This document shows, one piece after another, positions 48,404-57,828 of a stretch of 64,000 nt of DNA. The notes under the pieces were generated by a model. The model worked only from the letters and a program-made list of their open reading frames with translations, ran no database searches and was not told where the DNA came from. This DNA is from Maricaulis sp. Lineage in GTDB: Bacteria; Pseudomonadota; Alphaproteobacteria; Caulobacterales; Maricaulaceae. A program made the position numbers and the translations under genes. The stretch spans positions 133,672 through 197,671 of the forward strand of contig NZMJ01000058.1 in assembly GCA_002692855.1 (NCBI GenBank), given 5' to 3'. Position 1 is the stretch's first letter, and each line of letters begins with the position of its first letter.

Positions 48404-48856
48404 ATGAACTGGGACCTGATGGACTACATTGTCGCGGGCGGGCTGGTCGGCGTTCTCGTCGCCCTGGCTTTCGTCGTCATCCTTCGCGGACCGAACCTCT
48501 TCTACATGGCCGGGGCCGGCCTCGCTGCCCTCACTGGTTTCGTGATGATCTGGGCGAGCCTCGCGGTCGGCATCATCGGGGCGGAAGGGGATGCGGCCAA
48601 CCTGATGTTTGCGGGCGTGCTGGTCATTGCCGTGCTGGGTGCGCTCTGGTCCCGCTTCCGGTCTGCCGGAATGGCAAGGGCCATGTTCGCCGCGATGCTG
48701 GCCCAGCTCCTGGCGGGCGGTGTCGCCCTGGCGGCAGGCTGGGGCGCAGACAGCGCGAGATGGCCGTTCGACGTGCTGGCGGCGACTGCGGTGCTGGCCG
48801 TGATGTGGCTGGTATCCAGCTGGTTGTTCCGCGCGTCGGCCTGGAAACAGGGCTAG
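48404..48856 (+). CDS. Four-helix membrane protein of unknown function
   Basis: A 150-residue integral membrane protein with hydrophobic segments at about 8-27, 32-56, 61-80 and 87-107 plus a C-terminal one near 118-140. No motif or family is recognised. GAGGAGGGC precedes the ATG at 48404, a strong ribosome site. It stands alone and ends before a hairpin. Confidence 0.65.
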   Translation: MNWDLMDYIVAGGLVGVLVALAFVVILRGPNLFYMAGAGLAALTGFVMIWASLAVGIIGAEGDAANLMFAGVLVIAVLGALWSRFRSAGMARAMFAAMLAQLLAGGVALAAGWGADSARWPFDVLAATAVLAVMWLVSSWLFRASAWKQG

Positions 48857-48869
48857 GCGGACGACCAAA

Positions 48870-48900
48870 GAAAGCGGCCGGAGCATTGCTCCGGCCGTTG
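48870..48900 (-). terminator. Intrinsic terminator of the M23 peptidase gene
   Basis: CGGCCGGAGC (48875-48884) and GCTCCGGCCG (48888-48897) make a 10-bp stem. On the leftward strand the stem is followed by CTTTCTTTGG, a usable T-rich tail, so it chiefly ends the M23 gene; it may also stop the rightward membrane-protein transcript. Confidence 0.75.
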
Positions 48901-48923
48901 TCATTCAAAGAGAGGTCGCAGCG

Positions 48924-50381
48924 TTACTGCGCGCCGTGTGTACGTTCACCCTGCGCGACCAGTCGCGCGGCGGGGACTTGCGGTGTGCCGGCTGCCGGAA
49001 TGGCGGCGTCACGGATGGCCATCAGGCGGTCACGCTCGGCTTCGAAGGCCGGGATCTCGCTGGCTTCCAGTGTGCGGCCTGTCGGCAGGTCGAGCGACAT
49101 CGGATTGACCTGCGAGTTGTTCAGCAGCACTTCGTAGTGAAGGTGCGGACCGGTCGAGCGGCCGGTGGTGCCGACATAGCCGATCGTCTGGCCCTGACGG
49201 ACACGCGTTCCCGCCGTTACGCCGCTGGCGAACCGGTTCAGGTGCGCATAGGCGGTTTCATAACCGTTCGAGTGGCGGATCCGCACGTAATTGCCGAACG
49301 AACCAAAGCGGTTGGCGCGGATAACGACGCCATTGCCGGCGGCATAGATCGGGGTGCCGCGCGGGGCTGCGAAGTCCGTGCCGCGGTGCATGCGGTTGTA
49401 TCCGAGCACCGGGTGGCGGCGCATGCCGAAATGCGAGGACAGGCGCGCACCGTTGATGGGCGTTGCCATCAGGAAGCGCTCGGCGCTCTCGCCTTCACCG
49501 TTGTAATAGCCGGGGCCGTCGCCCGGATCGTAGAGATAGTATTCCAGCGGACGGCTGCTGCCCGAATAGTTCACATAGAGGATGTCGCCGGTGCGCACGG
49601 TCTCGCCCGAGGACGACACGAAGCGCTCATACACCACGTCAAAGGTGTCGCCGGGCTGGATGGAGCGCTGGAAGTCGACGGCGTAACCCAGGACACCGGC
49701 CAGTTCGACCACGATGCGGTCGGTGGCACCGGCGGCCAGCGCATCGACATAGAGGCTGGACGTGATCGTGCCCTGCGAGCGGACAATCTGGCGCTCGAGC
49801 GAAGCGACCAGTTCACGGGCGCGGAAGCTGCCGTCAGCCTGGCGCGCCACGGTGATCGTGCGGTCGCTTTCCGGTCGGAAGGAGAAACCCGCCAGGCGGC
49901 TGCCCTCATCGCTGCGCGTCGCGATCGGCTGCATGCGGGGGGTTTCAAGGTAGATCGTCATGTCTTGCCCGGCGCGCAGGTGGCGCACGGGATAGATCGG
50001 GTCGAGGGCGTAAACCGCGCGGTTCAGGTCGTCGCTCTGGGCGCCGGCCTGGGCCAGGACACCGGCGAGCGTTCCGCCGCGCGGCACCGTGATCGCCACC
50101 GTTCGGCGCTCGGCCGGACAGGCGGTGCAGCCTCCGGCGAAGACGGCGTCCTCGCGGAATATGGCGCGCTCATAGACTTCGCCTTCGGGCGTCGTCGGTG
50201 TTGCGGTGAGTTCCGCCAGGGTCGGCGAATACGGTTCGGATGTTCGTTCCGCGGCGCTGCCTTCGCTTGCCCGGCTGATCAAAAGACCCGCCAGCAGAAC
50301 GATGGAAAGAACAAGACTGGCCCCAATCGCAATCCCGTGACGGCGTGCGGTATCGGCAGATTTCACATCAAATCCGGACAT
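48924..50381 (-). CDS. M23 family peptidoglycan endopeptidase
   Basis: A 485-residue membrane-anchored periplasmic hydrolase. One membrane helix at about 16-36 precedes an OapA/LysM-like region (about 92-135, IPVRHLRAGQDM), a long beta linker domain, and the C-terminal LytM peptidase. Zinc ligands are H and D of HRGTDFAAP (about 332-336) and the HLH motif at 413-415; the family-typical GYVGTTGRSTGPHLHYEV is complete, so it should be active rather than an EnvC-type activator. GGGGAG precedes the ATG. It is divergent from chpT. Confidence 0.9.
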   Translation of the reverse strand: MSGFDVKSADTARRHGIAIGASLVLSIVLLAGLLISRASEGSAAERTSEPYSPTLAELTATPTTPEGEVYERAIFREDAVFAGGCTACPAERRTVAITVPRGGTLAGVLAQAGAQSDDLNRAVYALDPIYPVRHLRAGQDMTIYLETPRMQPIATRSDEGSRLAGFSFRPESDRTITVARQADGSFRARELVASLERQIVRSQGTITSSLYVDALAAGATDRIVVELAGVLGYAVDFQRSIQPGDTFDVVYERFVSSSGETVRTGDILYVNYSGSSRPLEYYLYDPGDGPGYYNGEGESAERFLMATPINGARLSSHFGMRRHPVLGYNRMHRGTDFAAPRGTPIYAAGNGVVIRANRFGSFGNYVRIRHSNGYETAYAHLNRFASGVTAGTRVRQGQTIGYVGTTGRSTGPHLHYEVLLNNSQVNPMSLDLPTGRTLEASEIPAFEAERDRLMAIRDAAIPAAGTPQVPAARLVAQGERTHGAQ

Positions 50382-50412
50382 AGTCTCCCCTTAAGGGATG
50401 GCTAACGCTGTT

Positions 50413-50425
50413 ACACTAGCAGTGT
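50413..50425. promoter_or_regulatory. Small inverted repeat between the M23 gene and chpT
   Basis: ACACT-AGC-AGTGT, extendable by two bases per side with one mismatch, lies 32 bp from the M23 start and about 170 bp before chpT. Possible operator; no regulator can be named. Confidence 0.3.
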
Positions 50426-50592
50426 GAGCAAGAACCGCGCCGAGCGCGGTGGATCCCGTTTTTCGTGCCTCGCGAGCGAGACAATGACCTGACGGAATTA
50501 AGTTGCCAAGTGCTTACTCGCAGCAGGCGTATCTGATGCTGCGTCGAATGGAATATCTCACCAATCAGCAGGAATCAGGTATCAATACGGAC

Positions 50593-51282
50593 ATGATGGA
50601 CACGAATTCCGCCGAAAATTTGGCCCCCGTAAGTCTGGAACCGGAACACCTTGCGGCGCTTCTGTGCGCGCGCTTGTGCCACGATCTTGTCAGCCCGGTT
50701 GCGGCCTTGGGTGCTGCCTTGTCGGTGCTGGATGACGAGGATGCGGCCGACATGCGCGACGACGCTCTGGAGCTGGTGCGCGAAAGCGCCAAGCAGGCTC
50801 AGGCCAAGCTGGAATTCGCCCGTCTCGCCTTTGGTGCGGGGGGCTCGGCCCCGGGCATGATCGATTGTGTCGAGCTGAAGCGCCTGGCGACCGGCCTGTT
50901 CAACACGGTCAAGCCGGACCTGGTCTGGAAGGTCGCTTCGCCGTCCCTTGAGAAATCTGCGGCCCGCCTGCTGCTCAATCTGTGCATCCTGGGGATCGAA
51001 GCGGCGCCGCGCGGCGGCACCGTGACCGTCGAGGCCACGGAAAGCGGCGGCGGAGCCCGCATCCACGTTCTCGCCGAAGGCCTGAAAGCCAAGATCGATC
51101 CCAAGCATTCCGCGGCGCTCGAAGGGGCCAAGCCGGAAGACGGGTTCGATGGCCGTTCGATCCAGCCCTACTATGCCGGCCTGATCGCACGCAGCACCGG
51201 CGGACGTGTCACCGCCAGCAGCGCCGAAGACCGGGTCGAGTTTGTCGCCCTTGTCGCCGGCCCGGCGCAGGTCGCAGCCTAG
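50593..51282 (+). CDS. chpT: Histidine phosphotransferase ChpT
   Basis: About 229 residues. ChpT accepts phosphate from CckA and passes it to CtrA and CpdR in Caulobacter. The phosphorylated histidine is H30 in LCARLCHDLVSPVAALGAAL, the DHp-like helix pair follows, and the C-terminal part is a degenerate Bergerat-type fold (LLLNLCILGIEAAPRGGTVTVEA) lacking ATP-binding motifs, as expected. Start choice is uncertain: two ATGs stand together at 50593 and 50596, and earlier in-frame ATGs exist at 50536 and 50548. A GAATC (GANTC) site lies at 50572-50576. Transcribed with the response regulator downstream. Confidence 0.88.
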   Translation: MMDTNSAENLAPVSLEPEHLAALLCARLCHDLVSPVAALGAALSVLDDEDAADMRDDALELVRESAKQAQAKLEFARLAFGAGGSAPGMIDCVELKRLATGLFNTVKPDLVWKVASPSLEKSAARLLLNLCILGIEAAPRGGTVTVEATESGGGARIHVLAEGLKAKIDPKHSAALEGAKPEDGFDGRSIQPYYAGLIARSTGGRVTASSAEDRVEFVALVAGPAQVAA

Positions 51283-51365
51283 CTCTGCCAACCCCCCGTT
51301 AACCAAAGCAGTCTCACTCTGATCTCCGGGACGGACGCATCGACCGCGTCCGACGGAGACGTGTG

Positions 51366-51731
51366 ATGAAAAGTTGCCTTGTCGTTGATGACTCGCGGGT
51401 GATCCGCAAAGTCGCCCGCCGGATTCTCGAAGGGCTGGAATTCAGCTGCGACGAGGCGGGCGACGGTGCCGTGGCACTCGACAAGTGCCGCGCCTCCATG
51501 CCGGACGCGATCCTGCTCGACTGGAATATGCCGGTCATGAACGGCATCGACTTCATGACGGCGCTGCGCAAGGAGCCGGGCGGCGAGAGCCCGGTCGTCG
51601 TGTTCTGCACGACCGAAAACGACATGCAGAAGATCACCGAGGCGCTGAGGGCCGGGGCCGACGAATACATCATGAAGCCCTTCGACAGCGAAATCCTGCA
51701 ATCGAAACTCGAACAGGCCGGCCTGATCTAG
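51366..51731 (+). CDS. Single-domain CheY-like response regulator
   Basis: A 121-residue receiver domain with no output domain. The acidic pocket is D8 and D9, the phospho-acceptor is D52 (ILLDWNMPVMNG), the conserved Thr/Ser is at T82-T83 and the lysine is K104 (YIMKPFD). Its position between chpT and cheR suggests either motility control (as with Cle/CheY-type proteins that bind the flagellar motor) or a role as ChpT target; the sequence alone does not decide. GGAGACGTGTG precedes the ATG at 51366; a GTG one codon earlier is less likely. Confidence 0.93.
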   Translation: MKSCLVVDDSRVIRKVARRILEGLEFSCDEAGDGAVALDKCRASMPDAILLDWNMPVMNGIDFMTALRKEPGGESPVVVFCTTENDMQKITEALRAGADEYIMKPFDSEILQSKLEQAGLI

Positions 51732-51749
51732 GCCCGGGAGGGGATGCAT

Positions 51750-52580
51750 ATGGTTTCCGCCGAAGACGTCATGTCGATCGCCAGTGAGGCGGGCCGCATC
51801 GCCGGTCTCGCCATCCGTCCCGAACAGGGGGCGATGATCGAAAGCCGTCTGGCCGGTCTGGCCCGTGCCGAAGGCTATGACAGCGTCAATGCGCTGATCT
51901 CGGCACTGCAGACCCGGCGGGACATCAAGCTGACCGGCGCGGCGGTCGAGGCGCTCGCCGGTCGCGACACGTGGTTCTTCCGGCTGCGCGAGCAGTATGA
52001 GCTGATCCTGAGCGAGCTCTTGCCCGTCCTGGCGCGCGCTCGCGGTCGCACCCGCCCGATCCGCATCTGGTCGGCGGGGTGTTCGACCGGACAGGAAGCC
52101 TATTCGATGGCCATGAACCTGGCCGAGGAAACCGGACTGATCGGGGATCTCCAGGTCGAGATCATCGGCACCGACATTTCGCGGCGCGCGGTCGAGCGCG
52201 CCCGTGCCGGCGCGTTCTCGCAGTTCGACGTGCAGCGCGGCCTGTCGATCCATCGCCTGGTGAAGCACTTCGAGCAGTCGGGCAAGGACTGGCGGTTGAA
52301 GACGCCGATACGGTCCGCTGTCCGGTTCGAGGCTGACAATTTGCTGAACCCGTCCGACACGATCGGGCAGTTCGACATCATTTTCTGCCGCCATGTCCTG
52401 TCAACACTGACGCCGGACGCGCGAAAGCGCGTCATCGGCAATCTGGCGGCGCGCTGCGCCCCTGACGGATATCTGCTGCTGGGCGAGGGGGAAGCGGCTT
52501 ATGCCGCCGGTCCCTTTCGCGCCGTGCGCGGGCAAAAGGGCATTCTCGCCCGCGAAACAGTGACCGAGATGGCGGCCTAG
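51750..52580 (+). CDS. cheR: CheR-type protein-glutamate methyltransferase
   Basis: A 276-residue enzyme that methylates chemoreceptor glutamates with SAM. The helical CheR_N domain (about 1-75) precedes the catalytic core with WSAGCSTGQEAYSMAMNLAEE (SAM-binding) and DIIFCRHVLSTLTPDARKRVIGNLA. No cheA, cheB, cheW or receptor gene is nearby, so this is an orphan paralogue. GGGAGG eight bases upstream favours the ATG at 51750 over the one at 51744. A strong terminator follows. Confidence 0.9.
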   Translation: MVSAEDVMSIASEAGRIAGLAIRPEQGAMIESRLAGLARAEGYDSVNALISALQTRRDIKLTGAAVEALAGRDTWFFRLREQYELILSELLPVLARARGRTRPIRIWSAGCSTGQEAYSMAMNLAEETGLIGDLQVEIIGTDISRRAVERARAGAFSQFDVQRGLSIHRLVKHFEQSGKDWRLKTPIRSAVRFEADNLLNPSDTIGQFDIIFCRHVLSTLTPDARKRVIGNLAARCAPDGYLLLGEGEAAYAAGPFRAVRGQKGILARETVTEMAA

Positions 52581-52602
52581 ACCTGCGGTTCGGATACCAA
52601 AG

Positions 52603-52636
52603 GAAAAAAGCCCGGGAGCTGATCCCGGGCTTTTTC
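52603..52636. terminator. Bidirectional terminator between cheR and ctrA
   Basis: AAAAAAGCCCGGGA ... CCCGGGCTTTTTC is a G/C-rich stem flanked by an A-run and a T-run, so it can end transcription from both the rightward cheR and the leftward ctrA genes. Confidence 0.9.
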
Positions 52637-52659
52637 AATTCTGGCGAGGGGCAGGGACG

Positions 52660-53355
<696 letters not shown>

Positions 53356-53560
53356 GGATCAAGCCTCCGCCCCGCTTGCAGCCCCCGCGAATCAATGGTT
53401 TGCGCGGTTGGCTCCATGGTTAACCTTGTTCGCACGCTAGGTGGAAACCCTTAATGAAAGTTAACCGGGTGTGATGAGACTCAGGGATCAATAAGGAACG
53501 ATTCTTCGCAAACGCTAAGGGTTTGTTTTGGATTCACTTTTGAGTCCGGTGAGTCTTGGG
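53356..53560 (-). promoter_or_regulatory. ctrA upstream region with GANTC and TTAA sites
   Basis: Five GANTC sites (53478, 53500, 53531, 53542 and 53551, first base) fall within 78 bp, while one per about 256 bases is expected by chance. TTAA occurs at 53420, 53451 and 53461; the last two form TTAA-N6-TTAACC, one base shorter than the canonical CtrA site TTAA-N7-TTAA. The region is noticeably richer in A+T than the rest of the window. It fits a CcrM-methylation- and CtrA-controlled promoter as known in Caulobacter, by inference. Confidence 0.6.
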
Positions 53561-53724
53561 TGCAACAGCTGCAATTTTCTTCTCAAAAGCGTTTTTTTGT
53601 AGGCAGCGAGCGCCTTGTTGGTCGCCGCATTGCCGATTTGCCGCCCCCGCGATGTGACCGGGCCTGACAAATCACCGCCGCGTTTACGGGACAGCAACCG
53701 CGTTCGCTTACCTTTCGCCTTCAT
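53515..53724 (-). CDS. Small basic open frame upstream of ctrA, doubtful
   Basis: A 69-residue frame (MKAKGKRTRLLSRKRGG..., many Lys and Arg). Codon third positions are G or C in about 70 percent of the first 40 codons but only about half of the last 28, below the neighbouring genes. There is no good ribosome site, and three GANTC sites fall in the 3' end. It could be a real small nucleic-acid-binding protein or chance coding in a 421-bp regulatory stretch between ctrA and fliI, the longest gap in the window. I recognise no family. Confidence 0.35.
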   Translation of the reverse strand: MKAKGKRTRLLSRKRGGDLSGPVTSRGRQIGNAATNKALAAYKKTLLRRKLQLLHPRLTGLKSESKTNP

Positions 53725-53776
53725 CTGTCATGTCTCGTGACGTGGATGGGCAGCGCAGGATGCGCGAAAGGCTGTG

Positions 53777-55117
53777 ATGCAAGGCTTGATCGACCAGGTA
53801 AGGGAGATGGATCCGCGCGTGCTCTCCGGGCGCGTGACGGCCGTCAACGGCCTGATGATTGCCGCGCAGGGCCCCAGGTCCGGCTTTGTGCTGGGCGCGC
53901 GGGCCTGGCTTGATACCTCCAGTGGCCGGACACCGTGCGAAGTCGTCGGCTTTCGCGGCGAGACCGCTGTGCTGATGCCGTTTGCGCCGATGGACGGTGT
54001 CGGTCCGGGCGCTGATCTTCGCCTCGAGCCTCAATTGGCCACCGCCCGCCCCAGCCATGCCTGGCTGGGCCGTGTCATCGACAGCTTTGCCCGGCCGCTC
54101 GACGGGCTGGGGGCGCTGCCCGAGGGCGCGACCGCCTATCCGATCAAGGGGCAGCCGCCCTGCGCGCACCAGCGGGCACGCCTCGGCGAGCGCCTCGACC
54201 TCGGTGTGCGCGCCCTGAACAGCTTCGTGCCCATGCGCCGCGGTCAGCGCCTCGGCATCTTCGCCGGTTCCGGCGTCGGCAAGTCGGTATTGATGTCCAT
54301 GCTCGCGCGCGGTTCGGACGCGGACGTGATCGTGATCGGCCTGGTCGGTGAACGGGGCCGGGAAGCGCGCGAATTCGTCGAGGATGTCCTGGGACCGGAA
54401 GGCCGCAAGCGCGCCGTCGTCATCACCGAGACGTCCGACGCGCCGGCCCTGGCACGGCGCCAGGCCGCCCACCTCACCATGACGGTGTCTGAGTATTTCC
54501 GTGACCAGGGCAAGGACGTGCTGTGTCTGATGGACTCGGTCACCCGTGTCGCACTGGCCCAGCGGGAGATCGGTCTGGCGGCGGGCGAACCGCCGACCAC
54601 GCGCGGTTACACACCGTCCGTCTTCTCCGAACTGCCCCGCCTTCTGGAACGCGCCGGACCCGGTCCCGAGCGCACCGACGGCGGCAAGCAGGGATCCATC
54701 ACCGGCCTGTTCACGGTCCTGGTGGACGGCGACGATCACAACGAGCCCGTTGCTGACGCGGTTCGCGGTATTCTCGACGGTCACGTGGTGATGAGCCGCG
54801 CCATCGCCGAGCGGGGACGTTTCCCCGCCATCGATGTGCTGCGCTCGATCAGCCGGACCGCACCGGAAGTTTATGGCGACGGCGAAGCGGACATCGTCCG
54901 CACCGCCCGCGCCGCGTTGTCGGACTATGCCGACATGGAAGAATTGATCCGTCTGGGCGCCTATGCCCGCGGGTCGAACCCGGCGACAGACCGGGCAATT
55001 GCCCTCAACAAACCGTTGGAGGCATTTCTCGCTCAGGGAAAAGACGAAGCGGCGTCAATTGGCGACACCTTCGCAACCCTGGACGGGATTTTGGGTGGTG
55101 ATGGAGGTGTATCATGA
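53777..55117 (+). CDS. fliI: Flagellar export ATPase FliI
   Basis: A 446-residue ATPase related to the F1 beta subunit that energises flagellar type III export. Walker A is AGSGVGKS at 163-170, Walker B is VLCLMDS near residue 250, and the FliI-specific [11 protein letters not shown] and [22 protein letters not shown] segments are present. The ATG at 53777 has AAAGG six bases upstream; a GTG one codon earlier is less likely. It overlaps fliJ by 4 bp. Divergent from ctrA. Confidence 0.95.
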   Translation: MQGLIDQVREMDPRVLSGRVTAVNGLMIAAQGPRSGFVLGARAWLDTSSGRTPCEVVGFRGETAVLMPFAPMDGVGPGADLRLEPQLATARPSHAWLGRVIDSFARPLDGLGALPEGATAYPIKGQPPCAHQRARLGERLDLGVRALNSFVPMRRGQRLGIFAGSGVGKSVLMSMLARGSDADVIVIGLVGERGREAREFVEDVLGPEGRKRAVVITETSDAPALARRQAAHLTMTVSEYFRDQGKDVLCLMDSVTRVALAQREIGLAAGEPPTTRGYTPSVFSELPRLLERAGPGPERTDGGKQGSITGLFTVLVDGDDHNEPVADAVRGILDGHVVMSRAIAERGRFPAIDVLRSISRTAPEVYGDGEADIVRTARAALSDYADMEELIRLGAYARGSNPATDRAIALNKPLEAFLAQGKDEAASIGDTFATLDGILGGDGGVS

Positions 55118-55530
55118 CGCGCTCACACGAGCCGCTGATCAGACTGGCCCGCTTCAAGGTCGAGGAATTGCAAAAGCAGATGGCCGAGATTGATCGCGCC
55201 CGCGCTTCGCTCAACGACCAGATTGCGCGCCTCGAAGCGTCGGTCCCTGAAGAGCAGGCCGAAGCGGCGAAATCCCGCGACGGTTTCCTCGCCTATGGCA
55301 GCTATGCCCAGGCGGTGATCAAGCGCAAGGACAACATCCGCGCTTCGCTGTCCGAGGTGGACGGCCAGGCCGATGCGATCCGGACCCGGCTGGAAACGGC
55401 CTTCATGGAACTCAAGAAGTACGAGTTGCTTGAAGAGCGCCGGCTGGCCCGCATCGAGGACGCGGTGCGGACCGCCGAGCAGGCCGAGCTGGACGAGATC
55501 GCCCAGATGCGCGCTGCGCGGGCACACTAG
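55114..55530 (+). CDS. fliJ: Flagellar export chaperone FliJ
   Basis: A 138-residue, almost entirely helical coiled-coil protein ([29 protein letters not shown], then [39 protein letters not shown]). FliJ recycles export chaperones and acts as the stalk of the FliI ring. Assignment rests on length, coiled-coil heptads and coupling to fliI. It ends 50 bp before the convergent TonB receptor gene, with a small hairpin between. Confidence 0.88.
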   Translation: MTRSHEPLIRLARFKVEELQKQMAEIDRARASLNDQIARLEASVPEEQAEAAKSRDGFLAYGSYAQAVIKRKDNIRASLSEVDGQADAIRTRLETAFMELKKYELLEERRLARIEDAVRTAEQAELDEIAQMRAARAH

Positions 55531-55546
55531 GTCCGGCATGCCGTCT

Positions 55547-55572
55547 TTCTCCCCCCGTGAACGGGGGAGGAA
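55547..55572. repeat. Short GC hairpin between convergent genes
   Basis: CTCCCCCCGTGAACGGGGGAGG is a near-perfect palindrome, close to the CCCCGTAAACGGGG unit at the end of the 9365-9475 repeat. It may terminate fliIJ and the receptor gene. Confidence 0.6.
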
Positions 55573-55580
55573 ACCCGATT

Positions 55581-57686
55581 CTACCAGTTCTGAGACCAGC
55601 TGAGGTCGATCCGCAGACCGCGGCCGGCTTCGCTCGCCCCGGCAATGGTGCGCGAGTAGTCCTCGTCGAAGACGTTATCCACGCCTGCCGAGACCGCCAG
55701 GCCACGATCGGCGAATGGGCGCCAGCGTCCGTAGAGATCCACCACGGCATATCCGTCCCGTTCCAGCGCCGGGTCATTCGTCTTGTCGAAATCGCCAGCG
55801 AATTCGGCCCGGGCGCCCAGCGTCAGGCGCGGCGCGTCGAACGTGTAGCGGCCATCGACGAACAGCCGGATCGGGGTCAGCGAGCCCAGCGGATCACCGG
55901 TCGCGTCATTCTCCCCATCGACATCAGACAGCGCGGCGTTCAGTTCGAACCCGTTGCCCGACATGTAGTGCAATTGCGCTTCATAGCCGGTCAGCGTCGC
56001 CGCAGAGATGTTGGCCGAATTGGTCGTTCCGGCGCTGCACGGCAGGAAGGGCGGCGCGAAGCAGCTGCCCGGGAAGGTGAAGTTTACCGACAGATTGATC
56101 AGGTCCTCGGCCTGGGTCTGGTAGGCGGATGCCTTGAATTCCAGCCGGTCGCCGGGACGGAAGGAATCCCGGAAGGACAGGCCAATGCCTGCCTCAATCG
56201 TTTCAGTCGACTCCGGCCGGAGATTGGGGTTGGCGATGAATTCGTTGGTGATGAAGACGGGCGGTCCCAGAACGGGGTGGGGCAGGGAGAAGTGCGTGCC
56301 GTCAAGATAGAGCTCGTTCACGGACGGCGCGCGGAAGGCCTGCGCCCAGTTGGCGAACACCCGGAAAGTGTCATTGGGAGCATAGGTCGCCCCGAACCGG
56401 CCGGAGAGCTGGTCGTCCGAATTCTCCGCTGCCAGGACTGACGCGCTTTCGAACGAGTCCCAGCGCACGCCCGGCAGCAGGACGATTTCGCCCGGCAGGC
56501 CGAACGGCGCCGCACCGGTCAGTTCCAGCTGCGTGAAGACGCCCTGGAATGTCGACCGGGCATCTGGAACCCCGCCGCGCGTGCCGCTCGGGTCGGTGCT
56601 GTCATAGCCCGTTTGCTCGTCCTCATACATCTCGCCGCCGACCGTCAGGCCCGCATCGAACGCGCCAAGCGTGAACGCGAAGCGTTGGTCGACACGCAGG
56701 CCCCAGCTGTCGAGCTGACGGTCGATGATGCGGCCACTCGCGGTCTCGCGTTCGTACACGCCTTGCTGGCCAGTATAGGCGACGACCCGCAGGTCCAGCA
56801 GCGACCCGGCGGGCGCAATGTCGGCGTTCAGCTGGAAGGTGTCGCTTGTGACGTCTTTTTCGACCAGCGGATTGAGCCCGCCCACACCGGCATTGCCCTG
56901 GCCGTTATTGGGTTCGGTCACGTCCGACCGGAACGCCTGCCAGCTCAGCTCGCCGCGAATGCCGGGCGCCAGGTCGGCACCCAGTTTCAGCAATCCGGCG
57001 ACGCTCTCGTCGTCGGCGGGCAGGTCATTGCCGCTGCCCAGGCGGATGTCCCCGCTTTCGCGGCGTGTGACATGGCCGAGGATGTCGAACACCTCGCCAC
57101 GGCCATACGCCGTCAGACCCGCGCGAAATTCGTTGTCCACCGACCGGTGACCAGCGACGGCGCCAATGCCGAAGGTTTCGCCCGCACTCAGAAGGTCATC
57201 GGGGTCCGCCGTGCGCAGGGCAATCACACCGCCGGCCGCGCCCGATCCGTAGAGGGCCGAGGCCGGTCCGCGCACCGCGTCCACGCCGGACAGGATCATC
57301 GGGTCGACATAGACAACGCCGTCATGGGCCGAGTTGAAATTCTGGCGCGCGCCATCGAGCAACAGGGTGACATTCTCGCGGCTCAGGCCCCGCATCGACA
57401 GGGTCTGGCCCGTGCGGCGCGGTCCGCCGGCGACTTCCACGCCCGGCAATTGCTGGAGCAAATCATCGAGCGAGGCCGGTGCCGTCAGGGAAATTGTCTC
57501 CTTGTCGATGGCAGACGCCATGCCCGGATAATCGAAGGCCGGGATCTCGGTGCGCGTCGCAGTGATGATCAGCACGTCCTCGACTTCGGTTTCGGCAACC
57601 GCGTCCGCGTCCTGGGCGAGAGCGGGCGACGCGGTGGCAAGGGCGAGCAGGCTGACGCCGGCGATGAGGCAGGATGTTCGAGACAT
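55581..57686 (-). CDS. TonB-dependent outer-membrane receptor
   Basis: A 701-residue beta-barrel transporter. Signal peptide 1-24 (ending SPALAQ), TonB box-like EVEDVLIITATRTE at about 33-46, plug domain with LPGVEVAGGPRRTGQTLSMRGLSRENVTLLLDGARQN, and a C-terminal barrel ending in an aromatic residue (SQNW). The overall look is of the hemoglobin/transferrin/lactoferrin-type or heme receptors, so iron or heme is a reasonable but unproven substrate. GGGGGAA precedes the ATG. It is divergent from a DUF6607 lipoprotein gene, and a palindrome lies between the two. Confidence 0.88.
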   Translation of the reverse strand: MSRTSCLIAGVSLLALATASPALAQDADAVAETEVEDVLIITATRTEIPAFDYPGMASAIDKETISLTAPASLDDLLQQLPGVEVAGGPRRTGQTLSMRGLSRENVTLLLDGARQNFNSAHDGVVYVDPMILSGVDAVRGPASALYGSGAAGGVIALRTADPDDLLSAGETFGIGAVAGHRSVDNEFRAGLTAYGRGEVFDILGHVTRRESGDIRLGSGNDLPADDESVAGLLKLGADLAPGIRGELSWQAFRSDVTEPNNGQGNAGVGGLNPLVEKDVTSDTFQLNADIAPAGSLLDLRVVAYTGQQGVYERETASGRIIDRQLDSWGLRVDQRFAFTLGAFDAGLTVGGEMYEDEQTGYDSTDPSGTRGGVPDARSTFQGVFTQLELTGAAPFGLPGEIVLLPGVRWDSFESASVLAAENSDDQLSGRFGATYAPNDTFRVFANWAQAFRAPSVNELYLDGTHFSLPHPVLGPPVFITNEFIANPNLRPESTETIEAGIGLSFRDSFRPGDRLEFKASAYQTQAEDLINLSVNFTFPGSCFAPPFLPCSAGTTNSANISAATLTGYEAQLHYMSGNGFELNAALSDVDGENDATGDPLGSLTPIRLFVDGRYTFDAPRLTLGARAEFAGDFDKTNDPALERDGYAVVDLYGRWRPFADRGLAVSAGVDNVFDEDYSRTIAGASEAGRGLRIDLSWSQNW

Positions 57687-57762
57687 GGTATTCCCCCGTA
57701 TTGCGAACAGTTCTTAATTGCAGTTGATGCCTTCCTGCCCCTTGCCAAACGCGAATGCAAGT

Positions 57763-57775
57763 GCGAATTGTTCGC
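57763..57775. promoter_or_regulatory. Palindrome GCGAA-TTG-TTCGC in the receptor/DUF6607 promoter region
   Basis: A perfect 5+5 inverted repeat preceded by another GCGAA (57751) ten bases upstream, and by GAACAGTTC at 57706-57714 closer to the receptor start. The A/T centre and G/C ends recall alphaproteobacterial Fur/Mur-type boxes. Candidate iron-responsive operator serving both divergent genes. Confidence 0.4.
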
Positions 57776-57828
57776 GACAAGCAGTAATGATCTGCTGCTC
57801 AGGCGAACGAATCTCTCGGAGGGGTCAC

